Assembly: GCA_034679985.1 (NCBI GenBank)
Contig: JAXITR010000014.1
Span: forward strand, 1 to 38,562
DNA from: CAMDTE01 sp034679985
GTDB taxonomy: Bacteria; Bacteroidota; Bacteroidia; Flavobacteriales; Schleiferiaceae
Direction of reading: 5' to 3'
Length of the DNA: 38,562 bases
Under the pieces are notes generated by a model. The model was not told the DNA's origin and did no database searches. It saw only the letters and a list, made by a program, of their open reading frames with translations. The translations under genes were made by a program, and so were the position numbers. The first letter of the stretch is position 1, and each line of letters begins with the position of its first letter. Positions 7,466 through 15,505 of the stretch are shown here, in pieces.

Positions 7466-10400
7466 CTACTTCACCGGCTCCAGAGCCTTCAACCAGGTAA
7501 CCGATGCCTCGTTCCACTGTTTGGCCAGCGGCGCCCAGTCCGTCTCAATGAATTCGTTGATGGAGCGAACCCGTCGTTCCGTTTGTTCTTGGTACAACTT
7601 GAACTGATTCAGCGTGTTCGCCGACGGTGCTCCGCGCAGGCTCCACACGTAACCGCCCATGGTTCCGGACTGGCTGGACCACGTGTCCGGCTGCTCGTAG
7701 TACCCTTTTTGGTTCTCCTTGCCAAACAAGTCCAACCGACGCACTTCCAGGCTGTCTTTCACCGCTTTAACGGACTTTTTCAGTCCTTTGGTGGCTGCCG
7801 TGTCCGACGAAGCGCCCAACAGGGTCTCCATGCGGGCCATCTGTTCCTTGGCCAAGCGGAGTTGGTCCACCGCGGTGGTCAAGCGCTGCGTTTGGGCCAT
7901 AACAGACTTTTGGAAGGCCGTATAGGCGGCCCAGTCTGCCGCCGTAGAGGAGACCCGGGGGTCGTCTTCCACGCGAACCGTTGTGGAGTCTTTGTGGGAA
8001 CCGTAGGTAAAGACGATTTTGTACGAGCCGGGCTCCACCATGGGACCGCCCCAAGGATCCGATCCGTCTTCGCGCTCGCGCTTCTCCAGAGCGGGCGATT
8101 CCACTCCAGCGCTGCGCAAGTCCCAGTTCCAACGCAGTAAGCCGGTTTCCTCCGGCACGCGGCGGGCCATTTTGCGCACGGCGGTGCCGTTGCTGGCGTA
8201 CACCGTGGCGCGCAGGTACTTCTCTTTTTTCAGTGCCTTATCGGCCGTGTCCCGAACCACGTACAGGCTCAAACGCGCGCCGCGGCTGCGGTTTTGGCCC
8301 TTGAACATGGCGTCTCCTTGGAAACGAATGCCGTCGGACTCCGCGTAAATGGCGTGGTAGGCCGTGGGGGCGGTGAAGGCCGTCAGTTTGCGCTGCGCGG
8401 GAGCTCCTTTTTGGCGCACCCAAGCCCGCAGCGGCTCCAAATCGTCCAGAATCCAAGCGGCCCGTCCAAACGTGCCCAAAACCAGGTCTTTTTCACGCGT
8501 TTGCAGCGCCAAATCCTGCACCGGCATGGTGGGCAAGCCCTTCCAGCGCTGCCAGCTCTGGCCCTTGTTGGCGCTGACGTACAGGCCCGTTTCCGTTCCC
8601 AAGTACAGCAGGTTGTCCACCTCGTTGTCCTGTACCACGCTCAACGTGTGGCCGGTGATGCCGCAGCCGGCAGGGGTGAGGTTTTTCCAGGTTTTTCCGT
8701 AGTCGGACGTGTAGAAAAGGTAGGGGGTGAAGTCGTTTTGGCGGTAGTTGTTCACCACGGCCCAGGCTTCGCCGGCTTGGTGCGTACCGGCGTGGAGGTG
8801 GGGAACCCAGGCGCCGGCGGGCATGCCTTTGATGCGCGGGGTGCAGAGGGTCCAGGTTTTGCCGCCGTCGCGCGTGAGGTGAATCTGGCCGTCGTCGGAT
8901 CCGGTCCATACCAGGCCGCGCTCCAGGGAGGAGGGCGCAATGGTCAACAAACAGGTGTGGTTTTCTGCGCCGGTCACGTCCCAGGTGAGGCCGCCGCTTT
9001 CCAAGGCCTTCTGCTTATCCGGGTTGTTCGTGGTCAAGTCCGGGGAGATGATTTGCCAGCTTTGGCCACGGTCGGTGCTGAAATGCACATACTGAGAACC
9101 GTAGTAAAGAGCGTCCGGCTGGAAGGGGTCTTGCGCAATTGCGGCATTCCAGTGGAAGCGCAGCTTTTGGCCCTCCGGATGCACCGGCTTGATGAAATCC
9201 GCCTGACCGGTTTGGGTGTTTACGCGTCCCAAATAGCCTTCCTGGGCCATGGCGTAGGCCGTGTGGGGGTCTGTGGGGTGGGGAACCACGTCAAAACCGT
9301 CGCCAAAATAAAGTTCTTGCCACTCCGTGTTGCCGATGCCCGCATCCTTGAAGGTGTAGGCCGGGCCTTTCCACGATCCGTTGTCCTGCATGCCGCCGTA
9401 CACGTTGTAGGGCAGGGCGTTGTCCACGCGGATGTGGTAGAACTGCGCCAAGGGTAGGTTTTCCACAAAGCGCCAGGTATTTCCGCCGTCGTGCGAAATG
9501 TTCAAGCCGCCGTCGTTTCCTTCAATCAGGTAGCCCGGCACGGTGGGGCTGGCCCAGAAAGCGTGGTGGTCCGGGTGGATGTTGTTGTACGGGGCAATCG
9601 TTTTCCACGTGCGGCCGCCGTCTTCGGATTTGGTCACCAGGGTCCAGAGCGAATACACGGTGTTCTCGCGGAAGGGGTCCACGTAGATTTCCGAGTAGTA
9701 GAAGGGGCGGTTGCCGATTTCTTCTTCGTCCGAAATGCGGGTCCACTTCACGCCGCCGTCTTGGCTGCGGTACAGGGCGTTTTTCTCTTTGTTTTCCACC
9801 AAGGCGTACACCACATTGGGGTGCGTGCGGGAAACGGCCAAGCCCATGCGGCCCAGATCGCCGGCCGGCAGGCCGTCCTTGTCCGTGCGCTTCACCCAAG
9901 TGTCTCCGCCGTCGTGGGTCACGTACAGGCCGCTGCCGGGGCCTCCGCTTTTGAACACCCACGGCCAGCGTCGGTATTCCCACATCGCAGCAAATAATTT
10001 ATTGGGGTTTTGGGGATCGATGATCAAGTCTGCTGCGCCGCTTCGGTTGTTGGTGTACAGCACCTTCTTCCAGGTCTTTCCGCCGTCCTGCGTGCGGTAC
10101 ACGCCGCGGTCTTCCGTGTCTCCGTAGGCCAAACCAATGGCCGCCACGTACACGTTGTTGGAATTGCGCGGATCCACCACAATGCGGTGGATGCCCTTGG
10201 TTTTCTCCAGTCCCATGCGCTGCCAGGTGCGCCCGCCGTCCAAACTGCGGAACAGACCGTCGCCAATGCTTTGGGAATTGCGCGGATTGCCCTCACCGGT
10301 GCCCACCCAGATCACATCCGGGTTGGACGGATCCACCTTGACAGCGCCAATGGACGCATTCGGTTGGTCGTCCCAAATGGAGTTCCAGCTCTGTCCTGCG

Positions 10401-10660
10401 TTGCTGCTCTTCCACAGTCCGCCGGAGGCAGAACCCACGTAGATCACTTCCGGGTGCACCGGATCTGCGTCGATGGCCGTTACGCGGCCGCTCATTCCCG
10501 CCGGGCCGATGTTCCGAAACTTCAAGTTTTCCATCAAAGGGTCCGGCAGCGATTCGCTTCCAGAAGTTCGCTTTTCTGGGCCTGTTTGGGCGTTTGCGAA
10601 CAGCGTGGTTCCCAATCCGATGGCCAGTGCTAAGGCCCGTACGGCAGTGCTTTTGATCAT
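7466..10660 (-). CDS. Large secreted Asp-box (VPS10/sialidase-like beta-propeller) protein
   Basis: A 1064-aa exported protein. Residues 1-24 form a signal peptide (LALAIGLGTTLFANAQ). The first two thirds hold about eleven Asp-box turns of the form SxDxGxxW, for example SLDGGRTW, TQDGGKTW, THDGGDTW, SEDGGRTW, SHDGGNTW, STDRGQSW, TRDGGKTW and TSDYGKTW. Such motifs mark BNR/sialidase and VPS10/sortilin beta-propellers, and the count suggests two propellers. The last 300 or so residues are helical and strand-rich without repeats. Bacteroidota genomes often label this family 'glycosyl hydrolase' or 'VPS10 domain protein', but no catalytic residues can be assigned. No T9SS sorting tail is seen, so periplasmic or surface location is uncertain. 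It is divergent from the next secreted-protein gene. Confidence 0.88.
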   Translation of the reverse strand: MIKSTAVRALALAIGLGTTLFANAQTGPEKRTSGSESLPDPLMENLKFRNIGPAGMSGRVTAIDADPVHPEVIYVGSASGGLWKSSNAGQSWNSIWDDQPNASIGAVKVDPSNPDVIWVGTGEGNPRNSQSIGDGLFRSLDGGRTWQRMGLEKTKGIHRIVVDPRNSNNVYVAAIGLAYGDTEDRGVYRTQDGGKTWKKVLYTNNRSGAADLIIDPQNPNKLFAAMWEYRRWPWVFKSGGPGSGLYVTHDGGDTWVKRTDKDGLPAGDLGRMGLAVSRTHPNVVYALVENKEKNALYRSQDGGVKWTRISDEEEIGNRPFYYSEIYVDPFRENTVYSLWTLVTKSEDGGRTWKTIAPYNNIHPDHHAFWASPTVPGYLIEGNDGGLNISHDGGNTWRFVENLPLAQFYHIRVDNALPYNVYGGMQDNGSWKGPAYTFKDAGIGNTEWQELYFGDGFDVVPHPTDPHTAYAMAQEGYLGRVNTQTGQADFIKPVHPEGQKLRFHWNAAIAQDPFQPDALYYGSQYVHFSTDRGQSWQIISPDLTTNNPDKQKALESGGLTWDVTGAENHTCLLTIAPSSLERGLVWTGSDDGQIHLTRDGGKTWTLCTPRIKGMPAGAWVPHLHAGTHQAGEAWAVVNNYRQNDFTPYLFYTSDYGKTWKNLTPAGCGITGHTLSVVQDNEVDNLLYLGTETGLYVSANKGQSWQRWKGLPTMPVQDLALQTREKDLVLGTFGRAAWILDDLEPLRAWVRQKGAPAQRKLTAFTAPTAYHAIYAESDGIRFQGDAMFKGQNRSRGARLSLYVVRDTADKALKKEKYLRATVYASNGTAVRKMARRVPEETGLLRWNWDLRSAGVESPALEKREREDGSDPWGGPMVEPGSYKIVFTYGSHKDSTTVRVEDDPRVSSTAADWAAYTAFQKSVMAQTQRLTTAVDQLRLAKEQMARMETLLGASSDTAATKGLKKSVKAVKDSLEVRRLDLFGKENQKGYYEQPDTWSSQSGTMGGYVWSLRGAPSANTLNQFKLYQEQTERRVRSINEFIETDWAPLAKQWNEASVTWLKALEPVK

Positions 10661-10680
10661 AAAACAGCAGATTTAACGCT

Positions 10681-10688
10681 GCAAGGTA
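10681..10688 (-). promoter_or_regulatory. Probable -7 box for the Asp-box protein gene
   Basis: On the minus strand this reads TACCTTGC, one T short of the consensus, 20 nt before the ATG at 10660. It is weaker than the other boxes in the window. Confidence 0.4.
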
Positions 10689-10710
10689 AATGAACTCCGG
10701 CTTCGTTCCG

Positions 10711-10718
10711 TAACTTGG
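10711..10718 (+). promoter_or_regulatory. Probable -7 box for the secreted protein gene
   Basis: TAACTTGG (TAnnTTGG) ends 4 nt before the ATG at 10723, the same geometry as the better matches elsewhere. Confidence 0.4.
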
Positions 10719-10722
10719 GGTG

Positions 10723-11406
10723 ATGAAAATAATAGCCCGCGCACTCGGGGGGGTGCTCGCTTTCGTGCTGTCTTTGAGCGCTTCAGCTCAAGATGCTGCA
10801 GTGTTTCAAGGTACCGTAACCTATGCCTTAGTTCCCGATTCTACTCTTCCCGCGGCCTTGCTGAAAGCCTTTCCGGAGTCCATGGCCCTTACTTTTTCTG
10901 GGGACGACGTCCGCACGGAGTTCTTTTACAACGGTCGTTTGGGCTCTACCCTGATCTATCTGTCCAAAGAGAAGCGCGCCTTTGCGTATGCTCCCGAATC
11001 CACCAACGGCGTTTCGCTAACCGAGCAAGAAAACTGGCTGTTCGCAGGTGGATTGAAAAAGGTTGAGCTTTCTGAACTGGAGGACGGTACCTCGTGCGTG
11101 CCGTTGAGCGGCTTGGTGGAGCTTCAGAACGGTGCACGCGTTGAGTCTGTGGGATGTGCGGACCCCGCTTGGCACCTTCCCACCAAGGCCAATTACCGCA
11201 CGGGAAACCAAATTTTGAACGGCCTACCGTCCGGGGTAGTGCACATGCCCATTGGTGTTGATTTTGTTCAAAAATTGCCCGACGGTTCTTCAGCGTACCG
11301 CATTCACGTGGAACGCACTTCCCTAGAGCCGGGCCAACCCGAAGAGCTGCTCTTGCCGGAGGGGGTGGAATTTTCGCCCATGAAGGCCTCCGGAAAAGGG
11401 CGCTAA
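10723..11406 (+). CDS. Secreted protein of unknown function
   Basis: A 227-aa protein with a clear signal peptide (residues 1-22, ARALGGVLAFVLSLSASAQ). The mature part is mostly strand-like, with VFQGTVTYAL at its beginning, FSGDDVRTEFFYNG in the middle and two Cys residues (TSCVPLSG and VGCADPAW). The pattern of an early 'xGxVxYxx' strand followed by a metal- or dye-like reporter strand recalls DUF4412/GLPGLI-type periplasmic proteins of Bacteroidota, but I cannot confirm a family. A GTG at 10720 directly before the ATG is an alternative start. It is divergent from the Asp-box protein and shares its intergenic region. Confidence 0.7.
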   Translation: MKIIARALGGVLAFVLSLSASAQDAAVFQGTVTYALVPDSTLPAALLKAFPESMALTFSGDDVRTEFFYNGRLGSTLIYLSKEKRAFAYAPESTNGVSLTEQENWLFAGGLKKVELSELEDGTSCVPLSGLVELQNGARVESVGCADPAWHLPTKANYRTGNQILNGLPSGVVHMPIGVDFVQKLPDGSSAYRIHVERTSLEPGQPEELLLPEGVEFSPMKASGKGR

Positions 11407-11498
11407 GTCTTCCTGCGCGAACATCATTCGCGCTGCTTCCCAGATGGGTTTCTACTAAATACGCGCGCTTTATCGCTTAAAGCCCCGCCGTGGGTGCT

Positions 11499-12389
11499 TT
11501 ACACCCCCCGAGCGGCGGTGTATTTTTTGGGAGTGGTCCCAAACTTCTTTTTGAAAGCGGCAATGTAGTGGCTGGGGTTTTGGTACCCAATCTGAAACGC
11601 CACTTCATTCACGGAATACCGGCCGGAGTCCAGGAGCAGTCTGGATTTCTGCAGTTTGGCATCCATGACGTAGCCGTACACTGTGGTGCCGTAGATTTCC
11701 TTAAAACCTACCTTGAGTTGGTATTCGTTCAAGCCGTGCTGTTTGGACAATTCCCGCAGGGTCGGCGGGTTGAACACGTCGCGCAGGAGGTGTTCCTTGG
11801 CGTCTTTGAGTTTGCGCACGGTCTCCTGATCCCGCAAGAAGGGGCACGCCGCCGTATTGGGCGCGGTCCGGTCAAAGTACATTCCCAAAAGCTGCAAAAT
11901 GAGGCCGTGCCTAATGACGTGGAGTGCACCTTGGGCGTGGTCAGCGTCCAGCAGGGATTTCAAAACCACATTCCACGTGGGTTCGCACGCCCGCTGCTCG
12001 TACACCGGTTTGTCCGTGCCCGGATTTTGCAAAAAGGGAATATCCAAGTCGTTTTCCGAGCTGGTCATGAACAAACGGTGGAGTTTGTCAAACGTCAACG
12101 AGAGCCCGACGCCCTCGCCGCCCGCCGCAAACTGTAATTGAACCGGCTGGTCCGTTTTGGGGTTGAAGAGAAAGAACGACTGTCCTTCCGGCAGCTCGCG
12201 CCCGTAGTGCGGGGAGAACTGAAAATACTGCGGACCCGTGAGCGCCCAGAACAGGTGTACCTGCATGGCGGGAAGGGTCAGGTCCACACTCCCAGCCGTC
12301 GCGTCTGCGGGGAACAATCCAACCGTAACTCCTTCGTCAATTGCCGTTATCACGGCCTTTCGTTTTGCGGTATTTTTATGAGGAAGCAT
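11499..12389 (-). CDS. AraC family transcriptional regulator
   Basis: A 296-aa DNA-binding regulator. The last 100 residues are the AraC/XylS double helix-turn-helix: first HTH around TLRELSKQHGLNEYQLKVGFKE, linker, second HTH around SVNEVAFQIGYQNPSHYIAAFKKKFGTTPKKY (quoted in part; the key residues are VAFQIGY, SHYIAAFKKKFG and TPKKY). The N-terminal 190 residues would sense a ligand. I chose the ATG at 12389 (MLPHKN) because a TACTTTTG promoter box ends 5 nt before it; a longer frame would begin upstream of that box. Divergently placed small membrane protein and direct repeats suggest a local target. Confidence 0.9.
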   Translation of the reverse strand: MLPHKNTAKRKAVITAIDEGVTVGLFPADATAGSVDLTLPAMQVHLFWALTGPQYFQFSPHYGRELPEGQSFFLFNPKTDQPVQLQFAAGGEGVGLSLTFDKLHRLFMTSSENDLDIPFLQNPGTDKPVYEQRACEPTWNVVLKSLLDADHAQGALHVIRHGLILQLLGMYFDRTAPNTAACPFLRDQETVRKLKDAKEHLLRDVFNPPTLRELSKQHGLNEYQLKVGFKEIYGTTVYGYVMDAKLQKSRLLLDSGRYSVNEVAFQIGYQNPSHYIAAFKKKFGTTPKKYTAARGV

Positions 12390-12394
12390 GGCTA

Positions 12395-12402
12395 CAAAAG
12401 TA
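12395..12402 (-). promoter_or_regulatory. TAnnTTTG -7 promoter box for the AraC gene
   Basis: TACTTTTG on the minus strand ends 5 nt before the ATG at 12389. It sits within a small GGCTAC/GTAGCC palindrome that could overlap an operator. Confidence 0.65.
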
Positions 12403-12450
12403 GCCAAAATCCAATAAATCAAGCACTTTTTATAGAGGTATAGAATTTCC

Positions 12451-12486
12451 GTTTTGGGGTATTCCGTCGTTCAGTTTTGGGGTATT
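12451..12486. promoter_or_regulatory. 13-bp direct repeats, possible AraC operator
   Basis: GTTTTGGGGTATT occurs at 12451-12463 and 12474-12486, 23 bp start to start. AraC-family proteins often bind two direct half-sites about two helical turns apart. The repeats lie between the AraC gene and the small membrane protein, and the second copy overlaps that gene's probable -7 region. Binding is inferred, not shown. Confidence 0.4.
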
Positions 12487-12494
12487 TTAGCATT

Positions 12495-12671
12495 GTGAAA
12501 AATCCACTTTCGCTCCTCAAAACCTACCAAGGGGTCTACCGATCCGAAGGTTGGTCCGGCTTGGTCCGCACCATGGGCCGCCCCGCTGCTGTGCTCCTGT
12601 TCCTTTTCTTTTTGGGTAAAGGTTTGGTCTGGTTGGCGGTGCTGTACGGCGGTGTCAAGTGGTTTAGCTGA
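12495..12671 (+). CDS. Small membrane protein of unknown function
   Basis: A 58-residue protein with a basic N-terminal half (KNPLSLLKTYQGVYRSEGW) and one strong hydrophobic segment (AAVLLFLFFLGKGLVWLAVLY), so it is probably a single-pass or hairpin inner-membrane protein. I choose the GTG at 12495: a TATTTTAG sequence resembling the promoter box ends 4 nt before it. A TTG at 12477 in the same frame is the alternative. It is divergent from the AraC gene and is followed by a hairpin with a T run, which supports a real transcription unit. No family is recognised. Confidence 0.55.
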   Translation: MKNPLSLLKTYQGVYRSEGWSGLVRTMGRPAAVLLFLFFLGKGLVWLAVLYGGVKWFS

Positions 12672-12706
12672 CCCCGGTAGGCCCGCGCGGGGATCGGGGG
12701 CTTTTT
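12671..12706 (+). terminator. Probable terminator of the small membrane protein gene
   Basis: ACCCCG pairs with CGGGGG around an inner CCCGCGCGGG hairpin, followed by TTTTT. It begins at the stop codon. Confidence 0.55.
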
Positions 12707-12748
12707 GAGTGCCGTACAACGTTGGTGCACCCCGTTAATTGAAGATTC

Positions 12749-13393
12749 TTATTGATTTTCGTCCGAGTGTGCCGACGTCGGCAACCATTCCGGATCTTCG
12801 TTGAGCGGCAAGATTCCTACCAGGGTTTTGCGCCGTCGGGGATCTTTATTGGCGCGGATTTCACCAATGATGCCTGTGCTTATGTCCGCAACAACGCCAG
12901 CGGGCACTAGGAAGATTGCCCAATCGGACGATTGTGATGTGTTCATCAATAAGTAGTAAGGAACAAAGCCTAGGGCGTACGTTCCAATAGGGAAGTACGC
13001 ATACTGTTCCCCCGGAGACACGCGCCCCCAACGGAACGGTGTGGCTCTTTTTAAAAACCGACGGTCCGCCAAAAGGAAGCGGTGCCCGCGCACCAAGTTT
13101 TGGTCTTGGTCCCATACCAACAAGGTCATTCGGCGTTCTGATTTTTCAAAAACCAAGTTTCTCCCGTCCCAACGGTGGTTGAGGGTGTCGCCTTCTTCGT
13201 TGTGCAACGTGGTGTGCCAACGGCCGCTCGCCACGTTCGCAGCCAGATCCGGGCGCAAAGCCGTGGGGCCCTTCAGCCGAGGGGGCACTTTTTGTTCTAC
13301 AGTCCAAAACAAGTTGCTGCAACCGGTGGTGCACAAGGCCAGGAGTGCCCCTGCAATCAAGGCAATCAATCGGGGGTGACGGGTGTTTTTCAT
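12749..13393 (-). CDS. Predicted lipoprotein of unknown function
   Basis: A 214-aa protein with a lipoprotein signal: basic start (KNTRHPR), hydrophobic core (LIALIAGALLALC) and a lipobox-like TTGC with Cys at about residue 25, followed by Ser and Asn, which suggests outer-membrane sorting. The mature part has a basic, aromatic-rich first half (WHTTLHNEEGD, RRMTLLVWDQDQ) and a hydrophobic stretch near residues 140-180 (GFVPYYLLMN, WAIFLVPAGVVADISTG) that may be a membrane-embedded hairpin. It ends in charged residues. No family is recognised. It is divergent from the tRNA gene, and its ATG shares bases with that promoter region. Confidence 0.75.
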   Translation of the reverse strand: MKNTRHPRLIALIAGALLALCTTGCSNLFWTVEQKVPPRLKGPTALRPDLAANVASGRWHTTLHNEEGDTLNHRWDGRNLVFEKSERRMTLLVWDQDQNLVRGHRFLLADRRFLKRATPFRWGRVSPGEQYAYFPIGTYALGFVPYYLLMNTSQSSDWAIFLVPAGVVADISTGIIGEIRANKDPRRRKTLVGILPLNEDPEWLPTSAHSDENQ

Positions 13394-13400
13394 ACCTTTG
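13393..13400 (+). promoter_or_regulatory. TAnnTTTG -7 promoter box for the tRNA
   Basis: TACCTTTG lies 15 nt before the mature tRNA 5' end. Because the tRNA 5' end is set by processing, this gives an independent view of where transcription starts relative to the box. Confidence 0.65.
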
Positions 13401-13415
13401 CGCTCTTTGATTTTA

Positions 13416-13491
<76 letters not shown>

Positions 13492-13499
13492 CGTAAGCA

Positions 13500-13537
13500 A
13501 GCACCCCAAGCTTTTGTAGCTTGGGGTGCTTTTTTTT
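13500..13537 (+). terminator. Intrinsic terminator after the CAT tRNA
   Basis: An 11-12 bp stem (GCACCCCAAGC with GCTTGGGGTGC) and loop TTTTGTA are followed by eight T. It stands 9 bases after the tRNA. Confidence 0.9.
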
Positions 13538-13618
13538 GTGCGCAAGAAAGTTAGGAGCAACCCGTGGTCCGACCAAACGTCTGCGGGCACTTTACGGATT
13601 TGCGCGGAAAAAAATGGA

Positions 13619-13996
13619 TTACTGCGGCGTAAACACTAAAACTACGCGTCGGTTGCGCTCGTGTGCCGTCTCGTCGCACGGAATTCCATCCGGGCAAGGA
13701 GCTTGAAGATCCCATTCGGAACGAGAAGATTCTTGGGAAGATACCGCACCCATGAGTTGGGTCAAAAAGGCACGGGTACTCTGTGCCCGACGCAAACCCA
13801 ATTGCAGGTTGTAGGCGTTGGATCCGCGTGAATCGCAGTGGCCAATGAGCTCGAAGGTGCCCGGTGTTCCGTTTAATTGGTTAACAAAAGCGTTGATTCG
13901 CGCAGCCTCTCCCGGACGGATGATGGATTGGTTGAAATCAAAGGACAATTCCAGTCGCTGAGTTTTGAGCTTGTAAATACCGTAAGATCTGGACAC
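13619..13996 (-). pseudogene. Orphan OmpA-like C-terminal domain, probably a gene remnant
   Basis: The 125 codons encode almost exactly one OmpA/MotB peptidoglycan-binding domain: LSFDFNQSIIRPGEAARINAF, ELIGHCDSRGSNAYNLQLG, LRRAQSTRAFL and the ending HERNRRVVLVFTP. The Asp and Arg residues that bind diaminopimelate in this family are present. The protein has no signal peptide or barrel, although such domains work in the periplasm. The only upstream start is a GTG immediately preceded by a TAA in frame, and the sequence before it is AT-rich, with stops in all frames nearby. I therefore read it as the tail of a decayed outer-membrane protein gene. A functional domain with an unusual start is possible but less likely. 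Confidence 0.65.
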
Positions 13997-14098
13997 TTAG
14001 CTAGACAGAAATCAAAGCAAAAATCCCATTCAGTAAGACTTCTTTGTAGAGGGGCCTAACCACCTTGGCAAAATGGTTTATTCCCTGGGCCGAACCCC

Positions 14099-14106
14099 TA
14101 CCTTTG
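14099..14106 (+). promoter_or_regulatory. TAnnTTTG -7 promoter box for the DEAD-box gene
   Basis: TACCTTTG ends 5 nt before the ATG at 14112. Confidence 0.7.
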
Positions 14107-14111
14107 CACCC

Positions 14112-15389
14112 ATGAGATTTGACGACTTTGACCTGAACGACACCTTATTGGACGCGGTGTACTACATGAACTACACCGAAGCCACCGAGATCCAGGCCAA
14201 AGCCATTCCGCTCATCTTGGAAGGCAACGACCTCATCGGGTGCGCCCAAACCGGCACCGGTAAAACCGCCGCCTTCCTGCTGCCGCTCCTCAACCACCTC
14301 TCGGAGACCGACGGAGCTGGAGTGAAGGGCTTGGTCTTGTGCCCCACGCGGGAGCTGGCCATCCAAATTGCCCAACAAGCCGAAGGCCTTTCGTACTTCA
14401 CCCACGCCAGCGTCAAAGCCGTCTACGGCGGCGGCGACGGCGTTGCCTGGGACCAAGAAAAGGCCGCCCTCACCGGCAAGGCTGACCTCATCATCGCCAC
14501 CCCCGGCCGGCTGATGGCCCACATGGAACAAGGCTACGTCAAGTTTGACCGAGTGGACTTTCTCGTTCTGGACGAAGCAGACCGCATGCTGGACATCGGA
14601 TTCTACGACGACATCCTCAAAATCATCGACAAGCTGCCCAAAAAGCGCCAAAGCCTCATGTTCAGTGCCACCATGGCGCCGCGTATTCGTCAGCTGGCCG
14701 TGCAGATCCTCCAAGACCCCCAAGAAGTCAGCGTGGCCATTGCCAAGCCGGCGGAGGGCGTCACCCAGAAAGTATACCTCGCCTTCGACGAGCAGAAAGT
14801 GGCCCTGGCGCGCCACCTCCTCGCAGACAAGGACGAATACAAACAAATCATCGTCTTCTGTTCCACCAAGAAAAAAGTGGAGCAGTTGTACCGAAAACTC
14901 CGGGACCGCAACTTCGCTTGTGCCCCCATTTCCTCCGACTACACCCAAGAAGAGCGGGAGCAGGCACTGTCGGACTTCAAAAACGGCCGCACCCGCATTT
15001 TGGTAGCCACGGACGTCATGAGCCGCGGCATCGACGTCAAGGGCATCGACCTGGTCATGAATTTCGACGTCCCCCACGACGCCGAGGACTACGTGCACCG
15101 CATTGGTCGTACGGCTCGTGCCAAAACCACCGGCATGGCCATCACCTTGGTGAGCCCGGAGGACATGTACCGTTTTTCCAAGATTGAACGCCTCATTGAG
15201 CGCGAGTTGGAGAAACTTCAGCCGCCCACAGAACTGGGGGAGGGCCCGCAGTGGGAGGCACGCTCCAAGGGTTCCGGCCGCCCCGGCGGCGGTCGTCCGG
15301 GTGGCGGTCGTCCAGGCGGCAACGGCGGAGGCAAAAAACGCTTCGGCAAGCCCAAAGGACCGCAGGGTGGGGGTGGAGCAACGGCCTGA
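14112..15389 (+). CDS. DEAD-box ATP-dependent RNA helicase (RhlE-like)
   Basis: A 425-aa helicase that unwinds short RNA duplexes in ribosome assembly or mRNA turnover. Motifs in order: Q-motif YTEATEIQAKAIP, motif I AQTGTGKT, Ia PTRELAIQI, Ib TPGRL, II DEAD (LDEADRMLD), III SAT (FSATMA), then domain 2 with VFCSTKK, motif V ATDVMSRGID and motif VI HRIGRTARA. The last 45 residues are a Gly/Arg/Lys-rich tail with repeats of GRPGG, the kind of flexible RNA-binding extension seen in cold-adapted RhlE-type helicases. The ATG at 14112 is chosen because the promoter box ends 5 nt before it; the frame extends further up but would overlap the promoter. It is probably a single-gene unit. Confidence 0.93.
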   Translation: MRFDDFDLNDTLLDAVYYMNYTEATEIQAKAIPLILEGNDLIGCAQTGTGKTAAFLLPLLNHLSETDGAGVKGLVLCPTRELAIQIAQQAEGLSYFTHASVKAVYGGGDGVAWDQEKAALTGKADLIIATPGRLMAHMEQGYVKFDRVDFLVLDEADRMLDIGFYDDILKIIDKLPKKRQSLMFSATMAPRIRQLAVQILQDPQEVSVAIAKPAEGVTQKVYLAFDEQKVALARHLLADKDEYKQIIVFCSTKKKVEQLYRKLRDRNFACAPISSDYTQEEREQALSDFKNGRTRILVATDVMSRGIDVKGIDLVMNFDVPHDAEDYVHRIGRTARAKTTGMAITLVSPEDMYRFSKIERLIERELEKLQPPTELGEGPQWEARSKGSGRPGGGRPGGGRPGGNGGGKKRFGKPKGPQGGGGATA

Positions 15390-15477
15390 GAGGAACGCAC
15401 GTTTTCAAGTTCGCTTTGGTACCTAATTCACGGCACCTTCGGGAGAGGCCGTCACACACGAAAAAGCAAATTTGTTT

Positions 15478-15485
15478 ACCTTTCG
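15478..15485 (+). promoter_or_regulatory. Probable -7 box for the DUF4153 gene
   Basis: TACCTTTC, one mismatch to TAnnTTTG, ends 20 nt before the GTG start at 15506. Confidence 0.5.
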
Positions 15486-15505
15486 GTGAATAAATCCGTT
15501 CGTTA

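Noticed and set aside
8294..9457. A 387-codon open frame on the plus strand opposite the Asp-box gene
   Set aside because: It mirrors the codon bias of the real gene on the minus strand and has no recognisable domain.
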